Positions 46,264 through 54,755 are shown, counted from the first letter of the stretch. The stretch is 64,000 nucleotides of DNA from JAFAGX01 sp035623255 (GCA_035623255.1 DASPTU010000051.1:23147-87146), one strand, 5' to 3'. A program made the numbers and translations. Notes: generated by a model from the sequence alone, not told the origin.

Positions 46264-47213
46264 TAATCCCCGCCAGCTATCTCTAATACAGCTCCGGTTT
46301 CTGTCTGCAGCGTTCCCGCACGTCCGCCTTGCATTTGTAGCAGGACTTTCGCTCGCGAGAGGCTGTTGTTCAGAACCTTAAAAGTGCCGCTGCAATTCGT
46401 CTTTAAATATGGCAGGGAATGCACGTTCAACCCATTCCCCTCAATCTCTGCGCCCAGTTGAATTCCAGCTTTTGTTAAACCACGAAATTTCCAGCTGAAG
46501 GTTGTGTCGTTTTCGATGGTCGATTGCAGAGTGCGGAATACATATTGCGTTCGATCGTGCCACAGCACAGCTTTGCGGAAAACCAATCCGAATGGCATCT
46601 CATACATCAAGGCTTCCAGCGTGCTCGGAGGATGGCCGTCAGGGCGAGCGAAAAAAACGTGGGTCCAGATCCAGAAGCTGCGGTGCCGATAACCGCAATT
46701 GTGTCCTTGAACCCCGAATCCCAACGGACCAGCTTCGAAATGCCGGCCGTCGAGTGTAATTCGTCCTGAGAAAATCGCATCGGAATGCGGTGACCGGGAA
46801 AATCCGATCCATCCTTTGTTGCTCATCGTTGCGCGGAACGTCGACTGATACCGCAGGTCCCAGGAAATCTGGTGCCCGTTAACCGCAAGATCGCCGCGGC
46901 AGGAGTTCTCGTCGATTTCATTACGGGCAACCCGCAAGTGAAAGGGATTTTGCCCTCGCGGGCTCAGGTCCAGACCTTCAAGGGGAAATTCCCGGATGAA
47001 GCTCTGCGGTTTCGCTTCATGTGGAAACCAGGTGGCCCAGACTTGGACTGGAAGACCGCTCGGGTTTCCCTCGCAGCCGCCTCGCCCGGGATTCATGAGC
47101 AAATAGCGAAACCACCAGGCGCCGCTGCCATCCGCCAAGGCTAATCGCACAAACCACACTTCGTAGCGGCGCCGCATGGAGAGTGCGGAGTAAACTTCGT
47201 TCAGGGTGCTCAC
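46248..47213 (-). CDS. Lipocalin-like AttH/CrtC-family protein
   Basis: About 321 residues from the GTG at 47213; the frame stays open to 47306 and an ATG at 47177 is another option, none with a convincing ribosome-binding site. RRRYEVWFVRLALADG, AWWFRYLLM and the central GFGVQGHNCGYRHRSFWIWTHVFF resemble the two-lipocalin fold of hydroxyneurosporene synthase (CrtC), AttH and tocopherol-cyclase-like proteins, which bind hydrophobic substrates. No carotenoid genes are near. The gene converges on the lipase-like gene with a 16-base overlap, and both may concern lipid handling. The function is open. Confidence 0.55.
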   Translation of the reverse strand: MSTLNEVYSALSMRRRYEVWFVRLALADGSGAWWFRYLLMNPGRGGCEGNPSGLPVQVWATWFPHEAKPQSFIREFPLEGLDLSPRGQNPFHLRVARNEIDENSCRGDLAVNGHQISWDLRYQSTFRATMSNKGWIGFSRSPHSDAIFSGRITLDGRHFEAGPLGFGVQGHNCGYRHRSFWIWTHVFFARPDGHPPSTLEALMYEMPFGLVFRKAVLWHDRTQYVFRTLQSTIENDTTFSWKFRGLTKAGIQLGAEIEGNGLNVHSLPYLKTNCSGTFKVLNNSLSRAKVLLQMQGGRAGTLQTETGAVLEIAGGDYQARL

Positions 47214-47312
47214 CTTTCTAAGCGTACTCGTGCTTTCACTGGTTGGGCTGTGACGGGGAAGAGCCGCGCGCACAGGTCTGCTACGATACCTTTGATAGTG
47301 AAGCACGATCTT

Positions 47313-47401
47313 GCCCGGGTGGCGAAACTGGCAGACGCACGGGACTTAAAATCCCGAGGTGGGAAACCACCGTACCGGTTCAATTCCGGTCCCGGGCACC
47401 A
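47313..47401 (+). tRNA. tRNA-Leu (anticodon UAA)
   Basis: The 89 bases include an encoded CCA. The acceptor stem GCCCGGG/CCCGGGC is perfect, the anticodon loop is CTTAAAA with TAA, a long class II variable arm (GGTGGGAAACCACC) follows, and the T arm is ACCGG-TTCAATT-CCGGT. Its 3' 58 bases are repeated twice downstream. Confidence 0.96.
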
Positions 47402-47488
47402 GGGGGCTTTGAGATCCCTCGCTGCGCTTCGGGATTTCGGCAGCAGGCTCCCGCTGGCTTTGCTCGCTCCCGCCTGCTGAGCGCCTCA

Positions 47489-47546
47489 ACTTAAAATCCC
47501 GGGGTGGGAAACCACCGTACCGGTTCAATTCCGGTCCCGGGCACCA
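47489..47546 (+). pseudogene. tRNA-Leu 3' fragment, copy 2
   Basis: This carries the anticodon loop to CCA of tRNA-Leu with one A-to-G change just after the anticodon stem (CCCGGGG for CCCGAGG). The 5' half is replaced by the hairpin spacer, so it cannot fold as a tRNA. Confidence 0.85.
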
Positions 47547-47632
47547 GGGGCTTTGAGATCCCTCGCTGCGCTTCGGGATTTCGGCAGCAGGCTCCGGCTG
47601 GCTTCGCTCGCTCCCGCCTGCTGAGCGCCTCA

Positions 47633-47690
47633 ACTTAAAATCCCGAGGTGGGAAACCACCGTACCGGTTCAATTCCGGTCCCGGGCACCA
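47633..47690 (+). pseudogene. tRNA-Leu 3' fragment, copy 3
   Basis: An exact copy of the 3' 58 bases of the intact tRNA-Leu, including CCA, without the 5' half. After it the sequence becomes unique. Confidence 0.85.
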
Positions 47691-47801
47691 GCGTACTCAG
47701 TGGCATGGCCTTGCTGCTATTCCTATTTCAATTGATTTTCAAAGAGTCGTTGTGAGAGGCCAGCAGCTTGTTGTGGCGCGGATTCGCGGGCTCGCCCATT
47801 C

Positions 47802-48194
47802 TCAGAAATTCGCTTTTTCAACAGCCACCATGTCGACTACGTGGATGGTACCGGTTTTTGGATCGAGCACTCCGCGCAGCCGGACTTTCTCCCCGACAAA
47901 CTTGCGCGGCAGATTCTGATTGTCCAGGTGATAGACATTCTTGCCGGAAACCAATACAAACCTGCCCCCTAGCCGTTCGATGCAATAGATCGAACACGTG
48001 GCAGGTGTGTGCCCGGCCGCGCCGGACTTGGATTTCAGCATCTCCTCGTGCGACTTGGTGAGAGAGTGAACATTCAGGGCACATTGACTATCGGAGATTT
48101 CACCGCGAAACAGGGCGGCTTCCTGGGCGCTGGTCGACGCAGAAAGCGACAGCGCCAGCGTTGCGATCATGGTCAAACTTCTGACTCGATTCAT
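47802..48194 (-). CDS. Small secreted two-cysteine protein, paralogue B
   Basis: The protein has 130 residues from the ATG at 48194, placed by GGGAGG 4-5 bases upstream. A signal peptide (SLTMIATLALSLSASTSA) is followed by FRGEISDSQCALN, TCSIYCIERLGG, FVLVSGKNVYHLD and a C-terminal strand pair (KVRLRGVLDPKTGTIHVVD). It shares its motif order with the gene at 8896-9246. Here it closes a tight operon with a porin, a cytochrome c and a CuA-like cupredoxin, so a periplasmic redox or metal-related role is plausible. Function is not known to me. Confidence 0.75.
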   Translation of the reverse strand: MNRVRSLTMIATLALSLSASTSAQEAALFRGEISDSQCALNVHSLTKSHEEMLKSKSGAAGHTPATCSIYCIERLGGRFVLVSGKNVYHLDNQNLPRKFVGEKVRLRGVLDPKTGTIHVVDMVAVEKANF

Positions 48195-48209
48195 GAGGCC
48201 TCCCGACAT

Positions 48210-48623
48210 TCAGGGTGTTACAACAAATTTCATCGACATGCCTTCGTGGTCCGGGCTGCAAATCACCGTGCACACCACTACATACTCTCCGGGTTCCTGC
48301 GGCGCCGTCATCAGGAACTCTTGCCGGCCGGGCTTGAGGAGCAGGTCCCAGCCATCGACTTTTGACCGATCCTTCGCGCGCAACAAAGAAAATCCATGAA
48401 TCGATCCATCGCGATTCCAGGATTTCGCCTTCCGAGCGGTGATCCGCAGCAAGACCTGCTCCCCGGCCTTGACCGAGATTTGCGGCTTCTTTTCGCCGGC
48501 AATCTTATAGCGGCTGTCCTTGTCCGCGAGCACCTCGATTACCCGAGGCGGCTCGCCGGCGGCTGAAATCTGCATCGCAACCGCTACCATCGCACCGAGG
48601 ATGATCCATCGTCTTCCACACAT
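48210..48623 (-). CDS. Secreted cupredoxin with a CuA-type copper motif
   Basis: The protein has 137 residues from the ATG at 48623 (a TTG at 48638 is also open). It has a signal peptide (WIILGAMVAVAMQISAAG) and then a single cupredoxin domain. The ligand pattern CTVICSPDHEGM (Cys118, Cys122, His126, Met129) is the C-x3-C-x3-H-x2-M of the CuA site in cytochrome oxidase subunit II, with His76 (SIHGFSLL) as the likely other ligand. Unlike CoxB it has no two-helix membrane anchor. The gene lies between the cytochrome c gene and the small secreted protein, suggesting a periplasmic electron carrier. Confidence 0.82.
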   Translation of the reverse strand: MCGRRWIILGAMVAVAMQISAAGEPPRVIEVLADKDSRYKIAGEKKPQISVKAGEQVLLRITARKAKSWNRDGSIHGFSLLRAKDRSKVDGWDLLLKPGRQEFLMTAPQEPGEYVVVCTVICSPDHEGMSMKFVVTP

Positions 48624-48639
48624 CACAGGTCTTTGCAAG

Positions 48640-48942
48640 TTACTGCGTCATGTAAAAAAGGACCAGTCGCACGTCCTCGTCGGTGATCGTCGCTCGGACT
48701 CTCATGTGGCGAATAATCGTCGCCATCATGCGTGGTGGAAATTTCTGGGGTGCCGCGTGGCATCGCCCGCAGTTGGCGCGAAATCTCTTTTCACCCTCCA
48801 GACGCATGGTTTCCGCTTCTACTTCTGCTGAATTGCGTACCACCGGTTCAGTTGACGCGTCGGTTCGTGGCGAAGCGGCGGCCATTCCAATCGTCGACAT
48901 CAACGCCAACAGCCAAATGGCCGACAGGAGCTTGTTTTTCAT
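48640..48942 (-). CDS. Small periplasmic cytochrome c
   Basis: The protein has 100 residues from the ATG at 48942, which overlaps the porin stop by four bases (ATGA). It has a signal peptide (LLSAIWLLALMSTIGMAAA), a single CxxCH haem site at 58-62 (NCGRCHAAPQKFPP) and Met80 (IIRHMRVRA) as the likely distal ligand. The short C-terminal helix DEDVRLVLFYM is typical of mono-haem class I domains. Transcribed between a porin and a CuA-like cupredoxin, it is probably an electron-transfer partner of the latter. An upstream in-frame start at 48996 would add residues in front of the signal peptide and is less likely. Confidence 0.88.
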   Translation of the reverse strand: MKNKLLSAIWLLALMSTIGMAAASPRTDASTEPVVRNSAEVEAETMRLEGEKRFRANCGRCHAAPQKFPPRMMATIIRHMRVRATITDEDVRLVLFYMTQ

Positions 48943-50030
48943 TGCGCCGCCCGTCCCAGCGGCACCGCGAAGCGATACGCGATGCCCGCTGTCCATAAAT
49001 TGAAGTTGCCCGCAAAGCTGAACTGGCGGCCGTAGCTGCCCACGAGCTTCAATCCGTCCCGCAGGTAGTAATTCAGTCCGAATTCTCCTTCGCGAGTGTT
49101 TGCTCCCGGCAGTCCCAGTGCTTCCGCTTCGTCAGGTGGGATCTGGCCATTGAAAAACTGCTCCGCTCTGGCCGCAAACTCGAGATGCCGCATCACCTTC
49201 TGCCAGAGGAACACCTGACTGAATCGGTAAGCGCCGTCAACCCAGTAACCACTTCCCTGGTTGGAACGCGCATATTCGGAGTGAAGGCTGAGTGGAAGCC
49301 GCGTCGGTTGCCATGCAAAGTGGAATCCGAAGGAATTCGTGCGCTGATCCTGCAGCAGCTTTTGCCAGGAAGCGCCAAACTCAATGCGCGGGCCGGGTAA
49401 AAAGACGCCCATGCGCCCTCCGACATCGCGGTTCGACTGCAGGTTGCTATGTCCCGTGCTGATGGCTGAAACGTACGCGGCATAGTTGAAGTTGACCCGG
49501 GCATTCACAGGGAATCCGCCGCGCAGCATCATGCCGTCATTTGATTCTGCCGATAACGGCAGAATCAGGGGATCCTGTTGCAGGCTGCGAATCCAGATGG
49601 GATAAAGGCGTTCGTTAAAAATTCCGAACGGGGTGAGAAATCTCCCTACCGTGACAGTCACGAATGGGCTGGCGATGTAGTCCACCTGGGCATAATCGAG
49701 ATTCTTACTGACCATGCCACCGTACGCTCCGCCATCCGGAGGACGCTGGAATGCTCCTTCAAATTCGGCCCTCGATTCCACCAGCCAGTGATCGCCGAGC
49801 GGGAGCAGTACGACCGGATTGATCTGAGCGTCGAGCTGATTCTGACCAGCGGTCACGAAGTTGAAATAGCCGGCGGTACCGGTAAGGATGGGAACCGGAC
49901 GATCGGACTCCGTTGTCTGTGCTAAAAGGTGTGTGGCAAGCAGAAAAAAGAGGAGGAATGAGGTTTTAGCGCTGTACGGGATCTGGGTTCCTGCGCGCGG
50001 CCGCTCTGAATTCTGGCGACGACAACTCAC
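48939..50030 (-). CDS. Outer-membrane porin-like beta-barrel protein
   Basis: A 363-residue protein starting at a GTG with AGGA six bases upstream. It has a signal peptide (SFLLFFLLATHLLA) and a barrel with alternating aromatic strands: TGTAGYFNFVTAG, VTVTVGRFLTPFGIFNERL, ARVNFNYAAYVSAIS, NSFGFHFAWQP and a C-terminal strand ending near FNLWTAGIAYRFAVPL. The pattern VGRFLTPFGIFNE is common in phosphate-selective or DUF-type porins. It is the first gene of a four-gene operon with cytochrome c, cupredoxin and a small secreted protein. The transported or contacted substrate is unknown. Confidence 0.78.
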   Translation of the reverse strand: MSCRRQNSERPRAGTQIPYSAKTSFLLFFLLATHLLAQTTESDRPVPILTGTAGYFNFVTAGQNQLDAQINPVVLLPLGDHWLVESRAEFEGAFQRPPDGGAYGGMVSKNLDYAQVDYIASPFVTVTVGRFLTPFGIFNERLYPIWIRSLQQDPLILPLSAESNDGMMLRGGFPVNARVNFNYAAYVSAISTGHSNLQSNRDVGGRMGVFLPGPRIEFGASWQKLLQDQRTNSFGFHFAWQPTRLPLSLHSEYARSNQGSGYWVDGAYRFSQVFLWQKVMRHLEFAARAEQFFNGQIPPDEAEALGLPGANTREGEFGLNYYLRDGLKLVGSYGRQFSFAGNFNLWTAGIAYRFAVPLGRAAQ

Positions 50031-50179
50031 AACTCATCCTCACTTCTCCGCTGATGATCTTATTGTCTGCGTAATCCATTCGGTCTAGAAAGTAACCGAA
50101 GTAATGAAAGATGACTCGGTTCGTACTGATAGCTCCACTCCCCGCACAGCGAAGAAGAGATTGGTTGATTTTTGAGTGA

Positions 50180-50617
50180 ATCCTGCTACGCCGCTATGAT
50201 CGCTGGAGCATCCGGGAATGCGTTTCACACCTGGCAGTTGCAGAACCCGACTATTGGCGCGATCTGATGAAGGCCGTAAAGGCCCCTCCGGATATGAAGG
50301 GCAAAAGATCGTCGGCAACGGATGCTGACATCATGTGGTATGGCATTGACCGAGTGGTACATACGAAAACTGGCGGTGGACACGAGAAGGTCGATACCTA
50401 CAAAGACTTGAACGAGGCCCTCGCCAAGTTCCAGGCGCTGCGAGCCACTATGGTCGGGTACATCAAAACGACCCGAGACGACTTGCGCGCACACAGCTTC
50501 GGAGATAGAGAGCCGATCGACTGCTGGCAATGGATGCTTGAAATCTCCACTCATGCGGAACGGCATATTCAGCAGATTCGTGAAATCAAAGCCGACCCTG
50601 ACTTTCCAAAGAAATAG
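50180..50617 (+). pseudogene. DinB-like protein lacking a normal N-terminus
   Basis: The frame reads LLRRYDRWSIRECVSHLAVAE, then YWRDLMKAV and later STHAERHIQQIREIK, the pattern of DinB/YfiT four-helix metalloenzymes with His in both stretches. A TGA at 50177-50179 closes the frame immediately upstream, and no ATG, GTG or TTG is available until the ATG at 50267, which would remove the first conserved helix and its His. No other frame upstream supplies the missing N-terminus clearly. I read it as a truncated or frame-shifted gene; if it is expressed from 50267 the product has 116 residues. Confidence 0.6.
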
Positions 50618-50717
50618 GTAAACCTTCCCGGAGAGCGAGGCATCGCAGCTGCCGGCGTCCTACGCCTGAAGCGTTCATTGACTTGCCCTGTCCTCCCGCA
50701 TAACATGGCGTCGCGCC

Positions 50718-53705
50718 ATGATCGGGCAAACCATCTCCCATTACCGTATTGTCGAGAAACTTGGCGGCGGTGGAATGGGTGTTGTTTATAAGGCAGAAGA
50801 CACCCGACTTGACCGTTTCGTCGCCCTCAAATTCCTGCCGGATGAAGTAGCAAAAGATTCTCAGGCGTTGACCCGATTCCGGCGTGAGGCGAAAGCAGCA
50901 TCTGCCCTGAACCACCCCAATATCTGCACCATCTATGACATCGGAGAACAAGAAGGCCATGCCTTCATTGCCATGGAATTTCTCGATGGCGTGACTTTAA
51001 AACACCGGATTGCGGGCCGGCCGATGGAGACCGAATTAATTCTCTCCCTGGCTATCGAGATTGCCGATGCACTCGACGCGGCCCACGCCAAGGGCATAGT
51101 GCACCGTGACATCAAACCAGCGAACATCTTCGTTACAGAGCGTGGCCACGCCAAAATTCTCGACTTTGGGCTGGCCAAGGTCATACCCACAAACAGTTCG
51201 AGCGACATTGGAGCAGTGAACACGCAAACCAGATCCGTCGACGATCAACATTTAACTAGTCCGGGAACGGCGGTCGGCACAGTAGCCTACATGTCGCCGG
51301 AACAGGTTAGAGGCAAGGAACTTGATGCTCGCACAGATCTGTTTTCGTTCGGGGCTGTATTGTACGAAATGGCAACCGGAAGCCTACCCTTCCGCGGAGA
51401 AACTTCTGGAGTGATCTCCCACGCCATTCTGGATCGGGTGCCAATTTCGCCCGTTCGCTTGAATCCTGACCTGCCGCCGAAGCTGGAAGACATCATAAAT
51501 CGTGCGCTAGAGAAGGACCGGGAATTGCGATATCAGGTCGCCAAGGAGATGCGTTCCGAATTGCTGCGTCTGAAACGTGATAGCGGGACAAGTTCGTTGG
51601 CGAGCCGAAGTTCGGGCAGTGTGATTGCAGCGTCCGAACCTGCCCTTTCTCCTGTCACTGCAGCAAGGCCTGACTCTGGTTCTACTCCCGCTGCAGTCGC
51701 ACCGGCCTCAACCGCTGCCGCTCCCGCAAAAACTCTGGAAGGCATGATCCCTTTAGGTGAACGGAACAGGTTTTGGAAATTTGCTGTTCCAGTTGCTGGC
51801 ATATTCATCGCGGGCATGGTTGCCGCTGGATTCTACCTGCATTCGCGGCCGGCAAAGTCGGTGACAAACAATACCCAGCTCACGGAAAGAGACACCGTGG
51901 TACTGGCTGACTTCGATAACAAAACCGGCGACCCGGTTTTCGACGACACTCTCAAGCAGGCATTGGCTGTGGAACTAGGACAGTCCCCCTTTCTGAACGT
52001 GCTCTCAGATCGCAAAGTCGGTGAAACCTTGCAGATGATGGGCCGCACGACCAATCAACACATCACCATGGATGTCGGCCGAGAACTTTGCCTGCGAACA
52101 GGAAGCAAGGCGCTGCTAGGCGGGACCATTTCCAGCTTGGGAAGCCACTACCTTATTGATGTAAGCGCAGTCGCTTGCAGTACCGGCGACACCTTGGCCA
52201 AAGAACAGAGTGAGGCTACGAAGAAGGAGGACGTTTTAAAAGCTCTGGGGCAAGCCTCTTCCGGACTGCGCAGCAAGCTTGGAGAATCCCTGCCGTCAGT
52301 GCAGAAATTTGATGTTCCCATCGAGGCCACGACATCGTCTCTCGAGGCCCTAAAAAGCTACAGCATGGGTATCACGGTAGGCCGCGAGAAGGGCGATGCA
52401 CCGAGTATCCCTTTTCTAAAGCGGGCGATTGAACTCGATCCTAATTTCCCCATGGCGTATGCCGGATTGGCTGTCAGCTACGGGAACCTTGGGCAACCAT
52501 CGCTCGCGCTTCAATATGCTACTAAGGCTTACCAGTTGCGGGACCGGGTCACTGAACGGGAGAAGTTGCGCATTACCGCAGATTATTTTCGTGCGACGGA
52601 AGAAATCGAAAAAGAAGCGCAGACCTACGAACTTTGGATCGCCAACTATCCACGTGATTCAGTTCCTCACAACAACCTGGGTGCGAATTATGCTTTTATG
52701 GGCCAGTACGAAAAAGCCCTCGCTGAAGGACTGGAAACAGTGCGGCTTGAGCCGAACGATGTCATTGTTAGAGCAAACCTGGGTGTGGTTTACATTTACC
52801 TGAATCGGCTGGATGAGGGTAAAGCCACCCTCGAGCAGACCCTGGCACAAAAGCTGGATGGTGGATCTCTGCGCTTATATATGTATTATCTTGCTTTCCT
52901 GCGTGAGGATTCCGCTCAAATGGAACAGCAGGTTGCCTGGGGTGCGGGTAAGCCGGGAGATGAAGATGTACTATTGTCGACACAATCTGATACGGACGGC
53001 TACTACGGACGTTTAGACAAGGCGCGGGATTTTTCACGGCGAGCGGTGGATTCGGCGATTCGTACCGACTCCAAGGAAACAGCGGCCCTGTGGCAGGTGA
53101 GTGCCGCGTTACGCGAGGCGGAGCTAGGGAATGCTGCAGAAGCCAAACAAGGCGTGACTGCCGCCTTGGCACTAGCCCCTGGCAGGGACGTAAAGGTGTT
53201 ATCAGCCATTGCACTTGCGCGGGCCGACGAGACCAGCCGGGCGAGCGGACTAGTTGCAGAACTCGAGAAAAGCTACCCGACCAACACGCTGTTGAAGCTC
53301 TACTGGCTCCCGACCATCAACGCAACAATCGAACTTAACCGCGGCGATTCATCGCGGGCGCTTGTGTTTCTGGAAGCCGCCGCCCCTTACGATTCTGGCA
53401 GTCCGCCACCAATGCAATTCGGAACCCTGTACCCCGCTTATTTGCGTGGCCAGGCATATCTTTTGGCGCACAACGGCACTGCGGCAGCCGCTGAGTTTCA
53501 GAAGCTACTCAACCACAGAGGTATCGTCCTGAACTTTGTGACGGGATCGCTGGCACATCTTCAAATCGGTCGCGCGTATGCGATGGCAGGTGACACCACC
53601 AAGGCGAAGGCGGCATATCAAGACTTCCTTACCATGTGGAAAGACGCCGACCCTGACATCCCCATCCTGAAACAAGCCAAAGCCGAGTACGCGAAGTTGC
53701 AATAA
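50718..53705 (+). CDS. Ser/Thr protein kinase with TPR-type sensor region
   Basis: The protein has 995 residues. The PknB-like kinase domain (1-285) has the P-loop LGGGGMGVVY, Lys38 in ALKF, the catalytic loop IVHRDIKPANIF (Asp131), DFGLAK and GTVAYMSPEQVRG. A Ser/Ala/Pro linker leads to one membrane helix at about 354-374 (FAVPVAGIFIAGMVAAGFYL). The outside part begins TVVLADFDNKTGDPVFDD, a TolB-N-like unit often seen in such kinases, and then TPR repeats (FMGQYEKALAEGLETVRL, GRAYAMAGDTTKAKAAYQDF). It is a transmembrane receptor kinase; the ligand is unknown. No ribosome-binding site is obvious. A short GC hairpin follows the stop. Confidence 0.92.
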   Translation: MIGQTISHYRIVEKLGGGGMGVVYKAEDTRLDRFVALKFLPDEVAKDSQALTRFRREAKAASALNHPNICTIYDIGEQEGHAFIAMEFLDGVTLKHRIAGRPMETELILSLAIEIADALDAAHAKGIVHRDIKPANIFVTERGHAKILDFGLAKVIPTNSSSDIGAVNTQTRSVDDQHLTSPGTAVGTVAYMSPEQVRGKELDARTDLFSFGAVLYEMATGSLPFRGETSGVISHAILDRVPISPVRLNPDLPPKLEDIINRALEKDRELRYQVAKEMRSELLRLKRDSGTSSLASRSSGSVIAASEPALSPVTAARPDSGSTPAAVAPASTAAAPAKTLEGMIPLGERNRFWKFAVPVAGIFIAGMVAAGFYLHSRPAKSVTNNTQLTERDTVVLADFDNKTGDPVFDDTLKQALAVELGQSPFLNVLSDRKVGETLQMMGRTTNQHITMDVGRELCLRTGSKALLGGTISSLGSHYLIDVSAVACSTGDTLAKEQSEATKKEDVLKALGQASSGLRSKLGESLPSVQKFDVPIEATTSSLEALKSYSMGITVGREKGDAPSIPFLKRAIELDPNFPMAYAGLAVSYGNLGQPSLALQYATKAYQLRDRVTEREKLRITADYFRATEEIEKEAQTYELWIANYPRDSVPHNNLGANYAFMGQYEKALAEGLETVRLEPNDVIVRANLGVVYIYLNRLDEGKATLEQTLAQKLDGGSLRLYMYYLAFLREDSAQMEQQVAWGAGKPGDEDVLLSTQSDTDGYYGRLDKARDFSRRAVDSAIRTDSKETAALWQVSAALREAELGNAAEAKQGVTAALALAPGRDVKVLSAIALARADETSRASGLVAELEKSYPTNTLLKLYWLPTINATIELNRGDSSRALVFLEAAAPYDSGSPPPMQFGTLYPAYLRGQAYLLAHNGTAAAAEFQKLLNHRGIVLNFVTGSLAHLQIGRAYAMAGDTTKAKAAYQDFLTMWKDADPDIPILKQAKAEYAKLQ

Positions 53706-53715
53706 CCCACTCTTC

Positions 53716-53730
53716 GACCCCGCTGGGGTC
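53716..53730. terminator. Short hairpin after the kinase gene
   Basis: GACCCC (53716-53721) and GGGGTC (53725-53730) pair around a three-base loop. No T-tract follows, so a termination role is uncertain. Confidence 0.35.
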
Positions 53731-53756
53731 AAGTCAAAGGCTGCCACTCCCCGACT

Positions 53757-53777
53757 ATAGTTGACAGTGACAACTAT
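53757..53777. promoter_or_regulatory. Palindromic operator overlapping the MarR-GNAT promoter
   Basis: ATAGTTG (53757-53763) and CAACTAT (53771-53777) are perfect inverted arms around 7 bases. The left arm overlaps a TTGACA (53761-53766) that may be the -35 box. Autoregulation by the MarR-type gene starting at 53811 is likely. Confidence 0.65.
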
Positions 53778-53810
53778 CTATGTGCTACAGTCAATATTTC
53801 CAGGGGGTCT

Positions 53811-54755
53811 ATGCCAAACCACAGTGTTGATGCACAGGTGATCGCGATGCGCGCCTTCAACCGGTTTTACACGAGAAAGATCGGCGTAGTCGATGGAATG
53901 GCGAGCAGTCCCTTCTCTCTTGCCGAAGCCCGGGTGTTATACGAACTCGCACACCGCCAGCAACCTACTGCCACGGATGTTCGCAAGGAGCTTGGGATCG
54001 ACGCCGGATATATGAGCCGCATCCTCGCCGATTTCGAACGTCGGAAGCTGGTGACGCGGGAGCGGTCAAAAAAAGACGAACGGCAAAGGTTTCTTTTGCT
54101 CACCGCCAAGGGACGAAAAGCGTTTGCTCCGCTTGATGAGCGTTCGAATCATGATATGCGCACGCTGCTGCAACAACTCTTGCCCAAGGAGAGGAAGGAA
54201 CTGGTTGATGCCGTGACAACCGTCCGCAGACTCCTGGGTGATAGAAGCGAGCCAAAATCCCCCTATTTACTGCGACTACACCAACCCGGCGATATGGGCT
54301 GGATCGTTCATCGTCAGGGTATTCTCTATGCCGAGGAGTATGGGTGGGATGAAACGTACGAGGCGCTAGCCGCAGAGATCGTGGCGGGATTCATCAAGAA
54401 CTACGATGCGAAGCGTGAACGCTGCTGGATCGCGGAGAAGGATGGAGAGCGGGTCGGTGCCGTCCTAGTGGTGCGGGAATCGGACGAAGTCGCAAAGCTG
54501 CGGTTGTTGCATGTCGAACGGGAAGCGCGTGGATTGGGAATTGGCAGGCGGCTTGTGGAGGAATGTCTGCGATTTGCACGCCAGACGGGATATCGGAAGA
54601 TGATGCTATGGACGCAGAGCAATCTTTATGCAGCGCGACACATCTACAAAGAGGCAGGTTTCCAGGTCGTGCGTGAGGAACACCATCACAGCTTCGGAAA
54701 GGAGCTTACGGCCGAGACCTGGGAAGCTGACCTGACGGCGACAGCTCGGACCTGA
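53811..54755 (+). CDS. MarR-family regulator fused to a GNAT acetyltransferase
   Basis: A 314-residue fusion. Residues 1-145 are a winged-helix MarR domain (FSLAEARVLYELAHRQ, ATDVRKELGIDAGYMSRIL, VTRERSKKDERQRFLLLT). Residues 155-310 are a GNAT domain, with the acetyl-CoA loop LLHVEREARGLGIGRRLVEE and the end LYAARHIYKEAGFQVV. This combination is common in bacteria; the acetylation target is not known. AGGGGG lies before the ATG. A perfect palindrome overlaps the promoter, suggesting the protein represses its own gene. Confidence 0.9.
   Translation: MPNHSVDAQVIAMRAFNRFYTRKIGVVDGMASSPFSLAEARVLYELAHRQQPTATDVRKELGIDAGYMSRILADFERRKLVTRERSKKDERQRFLLLTAKGRKAFAPLDERSNHDMRTLLQQLLPKERKELVDAVTTVRRLLGDRSEPKSPYLLRLHQPGDMGWIVHRQGILYAEEYGWDETYEALAAEIVAGFIKNYDAKRERCWIAEKDGERVGAVLVVRESDEVAKLRLLHVEREARGLGIGRRLVEECLRFARQTGYRKMMLWTQSNLYAARHIYKEAGFQVVREEHHHSFGKELTAETWEADLTATART

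Larger units (their letters stand above)
47344..47690 (+). repeat. Tandem array of tRNA-Leu 3' halves with hairpin spacers
   Basis: The last 58 bases of tRNA-Leu, from the anticodon loop to CCA, recur at 47489-47546 and 47633-47690, giving three copies at a spacing of 145 and 144 bases. The spacers (47402-47488 and 47547-47632) are nearly identical. Each can form two hairpins: ATCCC (47414-47418) with GGGAT (47431-47435), and CAGCAGGC (47441-47448) with GCCTGCTG (47472-47479). The copies differ by only a few bases, so the duplication is recent or homogenised. Confidence 0.9.

Noticed and set aside
47346..47672. Open frame across the tRNA-Leu repeats with a repeated peptide (NRYGGFPPRDFKLRR)
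   Set aside because: It is the reverse reading of tRNA-Leu 3' ends and hairpin spacers. Such peptides are a known artefact of tRNA regions, and the DNA is explained by the tRNA array.
47344..47690. Possible CRISPR-like array
   Set aside because: There are only three repeats of 58 bases, they are tRNA 3' ends, and the spacers are nearly identical to each other rather than unique.
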